DNA from: Acidobacteriota bacterium
GTDB lineage: Bacteria; Acidobacteriota; Blastocatellia; Pyrinomonadales; Pyrinomonadaceae
Reading direction: 5' to 3'
Assembly (NCBI GenBank): GCA_013696385.1
Contig: JACCYR010000141.1
Location: 1 to 7,858 of the forward strand
DNA: 7,858 nucleotides
Shown: piece by piece, positions 1 through 6,198 of the stretch
Layout: each line of letters starts with the position of its first letter
How positions within the stretch are numbered: position 1 is the first letter of the stretch
Notes under the pieces: generated by a model
The model's input: the letters and a program-made list of their open reading frames with translations, nothing else
What the model was told of the DNA's origin: nothing
Databases searched by the model: none
Translations under genes and position numbers: made by a program

Positions 1-145
1 GTTCAAAATGTTTTGAACGATGGCTGATCTCCATCACGCTCATTCCGATTCCGTTCAGCGAAAGCAGTTCGCTCTTGGCTTTTTCCAACACTTCAACCGG
101 TAGAATGGCTGGTCCCGCGCTGAAATTATAAATTCTTTCTGTCAT
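1..145 (-). CDS. serC: Phosphoserine aminotransferase, N-terminal part (runs off left edge)
   Basis: SerC is the PLP-dependent aminotransferase that makes O-phosphoserine from 3-phosphohydroxypyruvate and glutamate in cytosolic serine (and pyridoxine) biosynthesis. Only the first 48 codons are visible. They read as the family's diagnostic N-terminus: YNFSAGPAILP at residues 6-16, then a helix, then GMSVMEISHRSKHFE at about 34-48. The NFSAGPA and MSVMEISHRS blocks are strongly conserved in SerC and form part of the substrate-phosphate and dimer environment. The ATG at 145-143 is preceded by AAGGAGAT (complement of 149-156) three bases away from the codon, which supports this start. The gene is divergent from the TPR gene at 356. 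The PLP lysine and the rest of the fold are outside the window, so intactness cannot be judged. Confidence 0.93.
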   Translation of the reverse strand, partial: MTERIYNFSAGPAILPVEVLEKAKSELLSLNGIGMSVMEISHRSKHFE

Positions 146-355
146 TTAATCTCCTTATAAAATTTGGTGCAGAATAATAAAAGTTAAGATAGCACAGCTT
201 AAAATTTTAATAAATTTGAATAAATTAACTTTTTTGCTTCAAAGTTTTGGGATATTTGGGTTAAAATAAGCAATACGTAACAACTCTTTTTTTTTCGTCG
301 GCATCTTAAAAGAGCATTTTTCGTTATATTTTGAACAAATTTTTGGAGGACTCAG
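146..355. promoter_or_regulatory. Divergent intergenic region between serC and the TPR gene
   Basis: This 210-base, very AT-rich stretch must carry promoters for both flanking genes. For the plus strand the clear element is the ribosome-binding site GGAGGA at 345-350, five bases before the ATG at 356. A TATATT at 325-330 could be a -10 box, but nothing good sits at -35, so the promoter is not assigned. A run of nine T (287-295) belongs to a small inverted repeat, CTCTTTT (284-290) and AAAAGAG (308-314) with a 17-base loop, whose role is unknown. The serC side has a good Shine-Dalgarno sequence (149-156) but no convincing -35/-10 pair. No ORF or RNA gene was recognised. Confidence 0.5.
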
Positions 356-1729
356 ATGTTTCGTAAAAACTATTTTAATTTTCTTTTAGCAATTGCTTTA
401 TTTTTAGCAAGCGGAATTGTTGTTTCCGCCCAAACCGCTCCCGTTACCGGACAAGTTATACTTAAAAAAGCGGATGGAACAACCGAACCGGCTGTTGGTG
501 CTTTGGTTGAAGTATTTAGAACAGATCAAAAAGGTAAGTTTCCGTCTGATAAAACCGACAAAAAAGGCAACTTTGCCTTTGCCGGTTTGCCGCTTGGCGC
601 AAGTTTCGTTTTTTCAGTCAGCGCATCAAACATTAAACCCGGATTTTATCCGAATATCAAAGCCGGTATGGAAAAACTCGTTTTTACGGTTTCCGAAGGC
701 GACGGCAGACGTTTGACGGAAGATGAAGTAAGGCAAGCACTTACCGCGCCGCCTAAAACCGGCACTGTACAAAGTTCAGAGCCGGCAGCTCAGCAGAATC
801 CATCGAAACTGACGGCGGAACAAAAAAAAGCGCAGGAAGAAGAAGCAAAACGGCTGTCTGAATATGAAGCTAAGAAAAAGCAGGTCGAAAATGCAAATGC
901 GATAATTAGCAAAGCTGTTACCGAAGGAAATAAGGCATTTAATGACAAAAATTATGATGTAGCAATCGTTAAATTTGATGAAGGCATTAATGCCGACCCT
1001 GATTTTGCAGGTTCTGCGCCTATTTTGCTTAATAACAAAGCCATCGCTTTGAAAAGCCGGGCGGTTGACACTTACAACAAATCAGTTAAAGCGGACGCGG
1101 CAGCCAAAGCCAGCGGAATGGAATCGGTCAAAAAAGACTTTACAGACGGAATTGCGGCTACCGAAAAATCGCTGCAAATTTTGAAAAACGCAACTTCTCC
1201 CGATGCAACCACTCAAAAAAGTTATGCCGATGCTAAACTTTCTGCGTTAACCGCTAGAAAAGAAATATACGGTTTAATGCTTCAGACGGGAATTGACAAA
1301 ACAAAAGGCAAAGAAGCAATCGCCGCTTTTGAAGAATATATTGCCGCCGAGCCGGATCCACAAAAGAAAGGCAATGCGCGAGTCGGACTAGCTGAAGCCT
1401 ATCAGCTTGACAATAATTTTGACCAAGCGGTTGTTGAATTTGAAAAAGTTTTAGCCGAAGATCCTGAAAATGTCAATGCATTAGTCGGTGTCGGATTAAG
1501 TTTGGTTAATTTAGGTTATATTAATCAAGAGAGTGATAAAGATAAATCAAAAGCTCAATTTCAACAGGCAATTAATTATTTGCAAAAGTTTTTAGATTCG
1601 TCAAAAGCTCCTAAAAATCAGAATAATGCGGCTGTCAAACAATATAAGGATGAAGCCGTTTTAATCATCGAAACACTTAAGAAAGAACAAAATGTTACAC
1701 CGCAGAAGGATACGAAAAAGAAACCGTAA
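356..1729 (+). CDS. Secreted protein with Cna-B/carboxypeptidase-regulatory-like domain and TPR repeats
   Basis: This 457-residue protein is probably exported to the periplasm or outer surface. Residues 1-25 form a signal peptide (FRKN, then a hydrophobic core at about 8-23, cleavage likely after VVSA at 25). Residues about 30-115 look like a carboxypeptidase-regulatory-like beta-sandwich: TGQVILKKADG at the start, a GALVEVFRTD strand, and the typical 'TDKKGNFAFAGLPLG' turn at about 67-81. A Lys/Glu/Ala-rich, probably helical linker spans about 150-180. TPR-like helical pairs follow at about 183-216, 340-373 and 374-413, with 'A...F.....DP' spacing. The tail is Lys-rich. The start is set by GGAGGA five bases upstream. 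It heads a tight cluster with the FmdB-like (22-base gap) and VWA genes. TPRs suggest protein-protein contacts; no enzyme motif is visible and the specific function is unknown. Confidence 0.85.
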   Translation: MFRKNYFNFLLAIALFLASGIVVSAQTAPVTGQVILKKADGTTEPAVGALVEVFRTDQKGKFPSDKTDKKGNFAFAGLPLGASFVFSVSASNIKPGFYPNIKAGMEKLVFTVSEGDGRRLTEDEVRQALTAPPKTGTVQSSEPAAQQNPSKLTAEQKKAQEEEAKRLSEYEAKKKQVENANAIISKAVTEGNKAFNDKNYDVAIVKFDEGINADPDFAGSAPILLNNKAIALKSRAVDTYNKSVKADAAAKASGMESVKKDFTDGIAATEKSLQILKNATSPDATTQKSYADAKLSALTARKEIYGLMLQTGIDKTKGKEAIAAFEEYIAAEPDPQKKGNARVGLAEAYQLDNNFDQAVVEFEKVLAEDPENVNALVGVGLSLVNLGYINQESDKDKSKAQFQQAINYLQKFLDSSKAPKNQNNAAVKQYKDEAVLIIETLKKEQNVTPQKDTKKKP

Positions 1730-1751
1730 TTTGCTGAGAAAACTTTAATTT

Positions 1752-2090
1752 ATGCCAATTTACGAATACAAATGTCTCGGCTGCGGCTTGCGGGTAGAAA
1801 AGATGCAGAAAGTTTCCGACGAGCCTTTAATCGTTTGCGAAAAGTGCGGAGAAAAACTGGAAAAGCAATGGTCGCTTTCCGGTTTTCAGTTTAAGGGCGC
1901 GGGTTGGTATGTAACCGATTATACGAATAAAACAAAAGAAAAAACAACGGAAAAATCTGAGAAAACCGAGAAAGCCGAAAAATCCGAAAAAAGTTTGCCA
2001 ACCGAATCAACCGTTAAGCCGGAAAGCGCATCAAACCCGACAAATGACAATCCAAGTTCTAAACAGGATGCGGTAACGAAAAAGGAATGA
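1752..2090 (+). CDS. FmdB-type putative regulatory zinc-ribbon protein
   Basis: This 112-residue protein begins with the FmdB/CxxC_CxxC_SSSS zinc-ribbon signature: MPIYEYKC, with cysteine pairs C8/C11 and C29/C32 that should bind one zinc ion. The typical GAGWYVTDY block follows at about 49-57. The family was named for a putative regulator of formamidase genes, but for most members the function is unknown. From about residue 60 the protein turns into a low-complexity tail rich in Lys, Glu, Ser and Thr with a short K-T/S/A-E-K period to about 80; this is probably disordered. There is no signal peptide, so it is likely cytosolic even though both neighbours are exported. It starts 22 bases after the TPR gene and stops 9 bases before the VWA gene, so co-transcription is likely. 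The Shine-Dalgarno is weak (only TGAGAAAA upstream), suggesting translational coupling. Confidence 0.88.
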   Translation: MPIYEYKCLGCGLRVEKMQKVSDEPLIVCEKCGEKLEKQWSLSGFQFKGAGWYVTDYTNKTKEKTTEKSEKTEKAEKSEKSLPTESTVKPESASNPTNDNPSSKQDAVTKKE

Positions 2091-2099
2091 GATGGAAAT

Positions 2100-3008
2100 A
2101 TGAAATTTTCGGCGAGAAAGATGTGGCTGTTGAGTTTGATTCTGCTGATGTTTATTGTGTCGGCAAACGCGCAATCGCGTAACAGTGCAAAATCAACAAC
2201 AAATGCGGATGGCATGGTTTTAAGCGTCATCGCTTCCCGCGCCAGCGATGCAAAAGAACCGATAAAGTCCGAAAATTTATATCTTTACGAAAACGGAATT
2301 GAGCAAAAAATAAAAAATTTCAGTTTTGACCCGTCGCCGTCGAGAATAGTTTTGCTGGTTGATAATTCGCAAAATCTTCCGGCGGATATTGAAAAATTAA
2401 AAAAAGCAACAATTGAGTTTGCCTACGAAATTTTTGACGGCGACCAGCTTTTTGTTATCGGATATGACGAAAAGCCCGAAATTATTCAAGAATGGACGGA
2501 TGACGCAAAAAAGTTGGAAACTTCGCTTGCCACGTTTCGCAAACAAGCCAACCCGTATCTTTTCGATGCGTTAAATCTGACAATTGATGAAGTTTTAATT
2601 CCGTTGATGCCCGGAACACGCAAAACGGCAGTTGTTCTAATCAGTGATGGACTCGACCGCGGAAGCAAAACGTCGTTTGATAAAATTTTGGGAAAACTCC
2701 AGAATCAAAATATCACAGTTTATGCACTGCAAATTTCCGACAGAACCGGAGGCGCGTATCGCCGCGACCAACCAAAAGCTGGCGAAGTCATCACAAAACT
2801 GACGGAAGGAACGGGCGGAAAAGTTTTTCCAATTGACGAAGCCCAGACAGCCGCCAAATTTATCACCGATGAATTGAGAAAAAATCGCTATTTACTCTCA
2901 TATTTTCCAACCAATACATCTTCTTACGACGCACGGCGCATTTTTCTGATTGCCGACGAGGGCATTTCCGTTCGCACAAAAAATACACAACCGCCGAATG
3001 TTAAGTGA
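2100..3008 (+). CDS. Secreted VWFA-related (Acidobacterial-type) domain protein
   Basis: This 302-residue protein has an N-terminal signal peptide (hydrophobic core about 9-21, likely cleavage after SANA at 24), so it should act in the periplasm or outside. A beta-rich lead-in (about 38-77, 'LYENGIEQKIKNF') precedes a von Willebrand A domain at about 80-265. This order matches the VWFA-related Acidobacterial family as I know it. MIDAS positions: the first strand ends in LLVDNSQN, giving D88, S90 and N92 in place of the usual DxSxS. ISDG at 181-184 supplies the later Asp (D183). The expected Thr before 'LFDAL' is Pro152. The metal site is therefore partly degraded. It lies 9 bases after the FmdB-like gene, with GATGGA at 2091-2096 close to the start and AAGGA further up. 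Its stop codon (3006-3008) sits inside a palindromic repeat. VWA domains usually mediate protein binding; the partner is unknown. Confidence 0.85.
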   Translation: MKFSARKMWLLSLILLMFIVSANAQSRNSAKSTTNADGMVLSVIASRASDAKEPIKSENLYLYENGIEQKIKNFSFDPSPSRIVLLVDNSQNLPADIEKLKKATIEFAYEIFDGDQLFVIGYDEKPEIIQEWTDDAKKLETSLATFRKQANPYLFDALNLTIDEVLIPLMPGTRKTAVVLISDGLDRGSKTSFDKILGKLQNQNITVYALQISDRTGGAYRRDQPKAGEVITKLTEGTGGKVFPIDEAQTAAKFITDELRKNRYLLSYFPTNTSSYDARRIFLIADEGISVRTKNTQPPNVK

Positions 3009-3089
3009 AAAGTGAAAAGTAAAAGTCAGTAAAATAAAGGCGGCAAATTCCAAGCAAAGTTTTTGCTTTTTTCACTTTCACTTTTCACT
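3004..3089. repeat. Intergenic inverted repeat of GTGAAAA units with inner terminator-like hairpin
   Basis: The left arm starts inside the stop of the VWA gene. AGTGAAAAGTGAAA (3004-3017) is perfectly complementary to 3076-3089, and complementarity continues less exactly on both sides through further GTGAAA/GTAAAA units. Nested inside is a second hairpin: AAGCAAA (3052-3058), loop GTT, TTTGCTT (3062-3068), followed by T to 3072. That could serve as a weak intrinsic terminator for the upstream operon. GGCGG (3039-3043) can also pair with CCGCC (3092-3096), in competition with the outer stem. Calling it a dispersed repeat family is inference from its makeup. Confidence 0.6.
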
Positions 3090-3111
3090 ATCCGCCTGTC
3101 TTGCAAGCAAA

Positions 3112-3140
3112 TTAATAATGTGTGAAAATTTTTGTATAAA
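3112..3140 (+). promoter_or_regulatory. Candidate sigma70 promoter for the zinc-ribbon coiled-coil gene
   Basis: TTAATA at 3112-3117 (four of six matches to TTGACA) and TATAAA at 3135-3140 (five of six matches to TATAAT) are separated by 17 bases. The predicted transcript start, around 3147, lies before the Shine-Dalgarno AGGAG at 3156-3160 and the GTG start at 3171. The assignment is by consensus only. Confidence 0.45.
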
Positions 3141-3170
3141 AAAGTTGTTTTTAACAGGAGATTTTCGCCA

Positions 3171-3905
3171 GTGAAATCAGAACTTGAGAAGTTAATAGAA
3201 CTACAAAAAACGGATACCAACATTCGCCGATTAAAAAAATCTATCGAATCCGCAGAACAGAGGCGTGCTAGTCTTGAACAAGAGTTTGAACAGCACGCCT
3301 CTTCTATTCGTGAGATACAGGCGAAAGGCGACGCGGCAAAAGAAGCCCGCGCTGATTTAGAAAAGCAAATTGCCGAAAACAAAACTTATATTGAGCGTGC
3401 CGACCGTAATCTAAAAAACGCGCAAAATCAAAAGGAATATGAAACCGCAATGCGCGAAACCGACGCTTTGCAAAAGCAGGTTTCCGCGCTTGAAACGCAG
3501 GTTTTGGAGAAAATGACCGAAACCGAAGAGGTCGAAAAAGTTTTGGAAGAACGCGCCGACGAAATAAACTCATTGGAATCGGATCGGGATGCGGCTTTGA
3601 CTGATTTTGATAAGGAACTCACCGCCAACCGCGAAGAATTGGAAGCGGCAACCGCAAAACGCCACGAAGTTTTTATCACTCTGCCGCCACGAATAGCTTC
3701 TATTTACAACCGTCTGGCGCAACGCAGCCGCGACGGAATTGCTGTGGCAGAAGTTGTCAACAGTTCGTGCAGCGCGTGTTTTATGAAACTGCGCCCGCAA
3801 ATGCAGGTTGAACTTAAAACCAGCGACCAAATAATCACCTGTGAAAGCTGCACACGGATTTTATATATCAGCCCCGAATCAAGTGCCGCAAGTCAGGAGG
3901 CTTAA
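3171..3905 (+). CDS. Coiled-coil protein with C-terminal C4 zinc ribbon (CT398-like)
   Basis: This 244-residue cytosolic protein is built as a long charged helical hairpin (about 3-165), rich in Glu, Lys, Gln and Ala with heptad-like spacing. A compact C4 zinc ribbon follows: C200/C203 (CSAC) and C224/C227 (CESC). This is the architecture of the CT398/HP0958 family; HP0958 of Helicobacter links RpoN stability and flagellar mRNA handling, but elsewhere the role is not settled. The ribbon context 'CSACFMKLRPQ' followed by 'IITCESCTRILY' is typical. The start is placed at GTG 3171 because AGGAG (3156-3160) lies ten bases upstream and family members begin near 'KSELEKLIELQK'. A longer TTG reading from 3132 would overlap the likely -10 box. 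The gene follows a palindromic repeat and is probably separately transcribed. Its last codons contain AGGAGG (3895-3900), apparently the ribosome site of a decayed downstream gene. Confidence 0.85.
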   Translation: MKSELEKLIELQKTDTNIRRLKKSIESAEQRRASLEQEFEQHASSIREIQAKGDAAKEARADLEKQIAENKTYIERADRNLKNAQNQKEYETAMRETDALQKQVSALETQVLEKMTETEEVEKVLEERADEINSLESDRDAALTDFDKELTANREELEAATAKRHEVFITLPPRIASIYNRLAQRSRDGIAVAEVVNSSCSACFMKLRPQMQVELKTSDQIITCESCTRILYISPESSAASQEA

Positions 3906-4097
3906 ATTTTCTCTAAGAAAAAAATAAAAAGTTTTCTTTTTTTCTTAATTTTGGTTTTAGCTTTTTGCGTCAGCAAGTTCGCGCAAATCTAGGAAGAAGC
4001 TCGAAGAGGATAGAATTATTATTTTAACTTTCCATCCGATAAAAATCTAGCCCAATTTTTCGTTGTTCCGGCAAGCGCAAATCTGCCCGAAATTTAA
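3906..4097 (+). pseudogene. Probable remnant of a small secreted-protein gene
   Basis: Directly after the zinc-ribbon gene's stop, and five bases after a perfect AGGAGG (3895-3900), the frame starting at 3906 reads ATT where a start codon is expected. It then continues as a textbook signal peptide: FSKKKIKS, a core FLFFLILVLAFCV, then SKFAQ. That A-Q ending resembles the cleavage regions of the TPR and VWA proteins nearby. The frame then hits TAG at 3990-3992 and another TAG further on, yet protein-like sequence resumes in the same frame (about NFPSDKNLAQFFVVPASANLP) before TAA at 4095-4097. The simplest reading is a gene that lost its start and gained stops. The alternatives are chance AT-rich sequence or an ATT-initiated 28-residue peptide. 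The family is not recognisable. Confidence 0.42.
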
Positions 4098-4143
4098 CAC
4101 GGCAATTAAAATCAAATTACTTTTCCATAAAATTTTCAGCAAT

Positions 4144-4172
4144 TTGACAATTTTTAGAATTAGAATTATTCT
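4144..4172 (+). promoter_or_regulatory. sigma70-type promoter of perR
   Basis: A perfect -35 TTGACA (4144-4149) is followed after exactly 17 bases by TATTCT (4167-4172), four of six matches to TATAAT. The predicted transcript start is near 4179, giving only about 13 bases of leader before the ATG at 4192. The -10 box is embedded in the PerR-box-like palindrome, so repressor binding would block RNA polymerase. Confidence 0.7.
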
Positions 4173-4180
4173 AAATCTAA
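4154..4180. promoter_or_regulatory. PerR/Fur-box-like operator over the perR -10 region
   Basis: TTAGAAT-T-ATTCTAA at 4160-4174 is a perfect 7-1-7 inverted repeat. It differs from the Bacillus PerR box (TTATAAT-N-ATTATAA) at one symmetric position per half. A further half-site TTAGAAT (4154-4160) lies just left, sharing one base, and AATCTAA (4174-4180) lies just right, giving overlapping boxes of the kind seen at Fur-family operators. Its position across the -10 and next to the repressor gene suggests autoregulation, with the catalase controlled by read-through. Confidence 0.72.
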
Positions 4181-4191
4181 TTTAATAAATT

Positions 4192-4593
4192 ATGAGCAGT
4201 AGAGAAAACATTAAAGATTTGGGTTTGACAAAACAACGCGAAGTTATTTTGCAGGTTATCCGCGAAGCAGACGAGCATCTGACGGCGAATGAGATTTTCG
4301 ACAAAGCTAAACAGCTTTTGCCGGGCATCTCATTTGCGACGGTTTATAATTCTCTGCGTTTTTTGAAGGAAAGCGGACATATTGGGGAAATCAGCTTCGG
4401 TAACGGCGCAAGCCGTTTTGATGCAATGGCATCACGCCACGACCACGCGCTTTGCACAAAGTGCGGAAAATTGGTTGATATGGAAATCGAATTACCGAAT
4501 GAAGTCATCAATTTCGCGGCGCAGTTTTCAAAATTCAAGCTCGAATCAATCGAATTAACTTTGCGCGGATTATGTCCCGAATGTAGTAAATAA
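4192..4593 (+). CDS. perR: Peroxide-responsive Fur-family repressor (PerR-type)
   Basis: This 133-residue cytosolic DNA-binding protein has an N-terminal winged helix (about 8-78; recognition segment 'GISFATVYNSLRFLKESG') and a C-terminal dimer and metal-binding domain. All ligands of Bacillus PerR are present at a constant offset of eight: regulatory-metal residues H29, D77, H83, H85 and D96, and structural zinc cysteines C88/C91 and C128/C131. Asp96, where Fur proteins have Glu, favours a peroxide sensor over an iron sensor. In PerR, Fe(II)-catalysed oxidation of the histidines releases DNA. The gene carries its own promoter with a PerR-box-like operator and sits 51 bases before the catalase start, supporting this role. 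No Shine-Dalgarno precedes the ATG and the predicted leader is very short, so near-leaderless translation is possible. Peroxide sensing itself is inferred. Confidence 0.9.
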   Translation: MSSRENIKDLGLTKQREVILQVIREADEHLTANEIFDKAKQLLPGISFATVYNSLRFLKESGHIGEISFGNGASRFDAMASRHDHALCTKCGKLVDMEIELPNEVINFAAQFSKFKLESIELTLRGLCPECSK

Positions 4594-4644
4594 AACATTT
4601 ATGAGGATTTAGTAAAATTTAACCAAAAAAGGAGAGTGAAAATT

Positions 4645-6195
4645 ATGCAAAATGATAACGAACGCAGCGACGGCAAAAACGTTGAGAAATCCGAAGACAC
4701 GAATAACGAACAACCCGTCTTGACCAACCGGCAAGGTCATCCGGTTTATGATAATCAAAACACGCGCACGATTGGGAGTCGCGGACCAATAACGCTCGAA
4801 AATTATCAGTTTCTCGAAAAAATTACGCACTTTGACCGCGAGCGCATTCCCGAACGAGTCGTTCACGCCCGCGGCGCGGGAGCGCATGGCTTTTTTGAAG
4901 CCTACGGAACAGTCGGCGATGAGCCGGTAGCGAAATTTACGCGGGCAAAACTTTTTCAGGAGAAAGGCAAGAAAACTCCGGTCTTTGTGCGTTTTTCAAC
5001 CGTCATTCATGGCGGACATTCGCCGGAAACCCTACGCGACCCGCGCGGTTTTGCGACCAAGTTTTACACGGACGACGGCAACTGGGATTTGGTTGGAAAC
5101 AACCTGCCCGTGTTTTTTATCCGCGACCCGCTGAAATTTCCCGATGTGGTTCACGCCTTTAAACCTGACCCAGTAACATTTCGGCAGGACGCGCAGCGCA
5201 TTTTCGATTTTATCAGCCTTTCGCCTGAAGCAATGCATATGATTTCGTTTCTGTTCAGCCCGCGCGGTATTCCGCAGGATTATCGTCATCAGGACGGTTT
5301 TGGCGTGAATACTTACAAGTGGTTTAATACCGAAGGCGAGGGCGTGCTGGTGAAATATCATTGGAAAACCAAGCAAGGCGTTAAATCGCTGACGCAGGCG
5401 CAGGCAAGCGAAATTCAAGCAACGAATTTTAATCACGCGACGCAGGATTTATTCGATTCGATTGAACGCGGCGATTACCCGGAATGGGAATTGTGCGTCC
5501 AAATTATGTCGGATGACGAACACGCGGAACTTGATTTTGACCCGCTTGACGACACGAAAACTTGGGACGAAGAACAGTTTCCGCTGCTTCCCATCGGGCG
5601 TATGGTTTTGGACAGAAACCCAAAAAATTATTTTGCCGAAGTCGAGCAAGTCGCTTTCGGCACGGGCGTTTTGGTTGATGGTTTAGATTTTTCAGACGAC
5701 AAAATGCTGCAAGGTCGGACGATGTCTTATTCGGACACGCAGCGTTACCGCGTCGGACCGAATTATCTGCAACTACCGATTAACGCGCCGAAAAAGCACG
5801 TTGGAACAAATCAGCGTGACGGTCAGATGACTTATATCGTGGACACGGGCGGCGAAAATCCGCACGTTAACTACGAACCGTCGAGCCTCGGCGGTCTGAA
5901 AGAAGCACCGAAAGCCGGAAAAGACCACACCCCATATGTTGAGGGAAATCTCGTGCGGCAGAAAATTAGCCGAACAAACGATTTTAAGCAAGCGGGCGAA
6001 CGCTATCGCACAATTGAGCAATGGGAACGCGACGATTTAGTTTTCAATCTCGTCTCCGCGCTTTCGCAATGCAACCAAGAAATTCAAGAACGAATGATTG
6101 GACTTTTAACTCAATGCGATGCCGAATACGGACAGCACGTCGCCGACGGGCTTAAGATGAACTCCGAAAAATCGGAAGCCGCCCAAACGATGTAG
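4645..6195 (+). CDS. katA: Monofunctional haem catalase
   Basis: This enzyme dismutates hydrogen peroxide to water and oxygen using haem b. The 516-residue protein has the complete catalase core (about 25-410) and the catalase-related immune-responsive region (about 430-490). Visible signatures include IPERVVHARGAGAHG with catalytic H74, DLVGNNLPVFFIRDP with the distal Asn pair at 152-153, and RTMSYSDTQRYR with R358 and the proximal haem ligand Y362. Length fits small-subunit catalases; there is no flavodoxin-like extension as in large-subunit KatE. No signal peptide is seen, so it is cytosolic. The start is ATG 4645 because AAGGAG (4629-4634) lies ten bases upstream; the in-frame GTG at 4636 sits almost on that site. 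No separate promoter is obvious in the gap after perR, so co-transcription under PerR control is likely. The symbol is by function; clade was not determined. Confidence 0.95.
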   Translation: MQNDNERSDGKNVEKSEDTNNEQPVLTNRQGHPVYDNQNTRTIGSRGPITLENYQFLEKITHFDRERIPERVVHARGAGAHGFFEAYGTVGDEPVAKFTRAKLFQEKGKKTPVFVRFSTVIHGGHSPETLRDPRGFATKFYTDDGNWDLVGNNLPVFFIRDPLKFPDVVHAFKPDPVTFRQDAQRIFDFISLSPEAMHMISFLFSPRGIPQDYRHQDGFGVNTYKWFNTEGEGVLVKYHWKTKQGVKSLTQAQASEIQATNFNHATQDLFDSIERGDYPEWELCVQIMSDDEHAELDFDPLDDTKTWDEEQFPLLPIGRMVLDRNPKNYFAEVEQVAFGTGVLVDGLDFSDDKMLQGRTMSYSDTQRYRVGPNYLQLPINAPKKHVGTNQRDGQMTYIVDTGGENPHVNYEPSSLGGLKEAPKAGKDHTPYVEGNLVRQKISRTNDFKQAGERYRTIEQWERDDLVFNLVSALSQCNQEIQERMIGLLTQCDAEYGQHVADGLKMNSEKSEAAQTM

Positions 6196-6198
6196 AAA

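Noticed and set aside
284..314. CTCTTTT/AAAAGAG inverted repeat as a terminator or operator
   Set aside because: The stem is only seven bases, AT-rich, with a 17-base loop; it is too weak to assign a role and is recorded only as part of the intergenic region.
1919..2230. 103-codon minus-strand ORF across the FmdB-like and VWA genes
   Set aside because: Its Ser/Phe-rich product is the complement of the Lys/Glu repeat tail; it crosses two well-supported plus-strand genes.
356..3008. VWA-containing cluster as a defence or MoxR-VWA ternary system
   Set aside because: There is no AAA+ ATPase, nuclease or phosphatase partner, and the VWA and TPR proteins carry signal peptides, which argues for an envelope role.
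3132..3170. TTG start for the zinc-ribbon coiled-coil gene
   Set aside because: It has no ribosome-binding site and falls inside the probable -10 box TATAAA (3135-3140); GTG 3171 has AGGAG ten bases upstream and gives the usual family N-terminus.
4636..4644. GTG start for the catalase
   Set aside because: It lies one base from the Shine-Dalgarno GGAG (4631-4634), too close for initiation; ATG 4645 has normal spacing.
5032..5436. 134-codon minus-strand ORF inside the catalase gene
   Set aside because: It is antisense to the strongly conserved catalase core, its translation matches no family I recognise, and it has no upstream signals; it is a shadow of the real gene.
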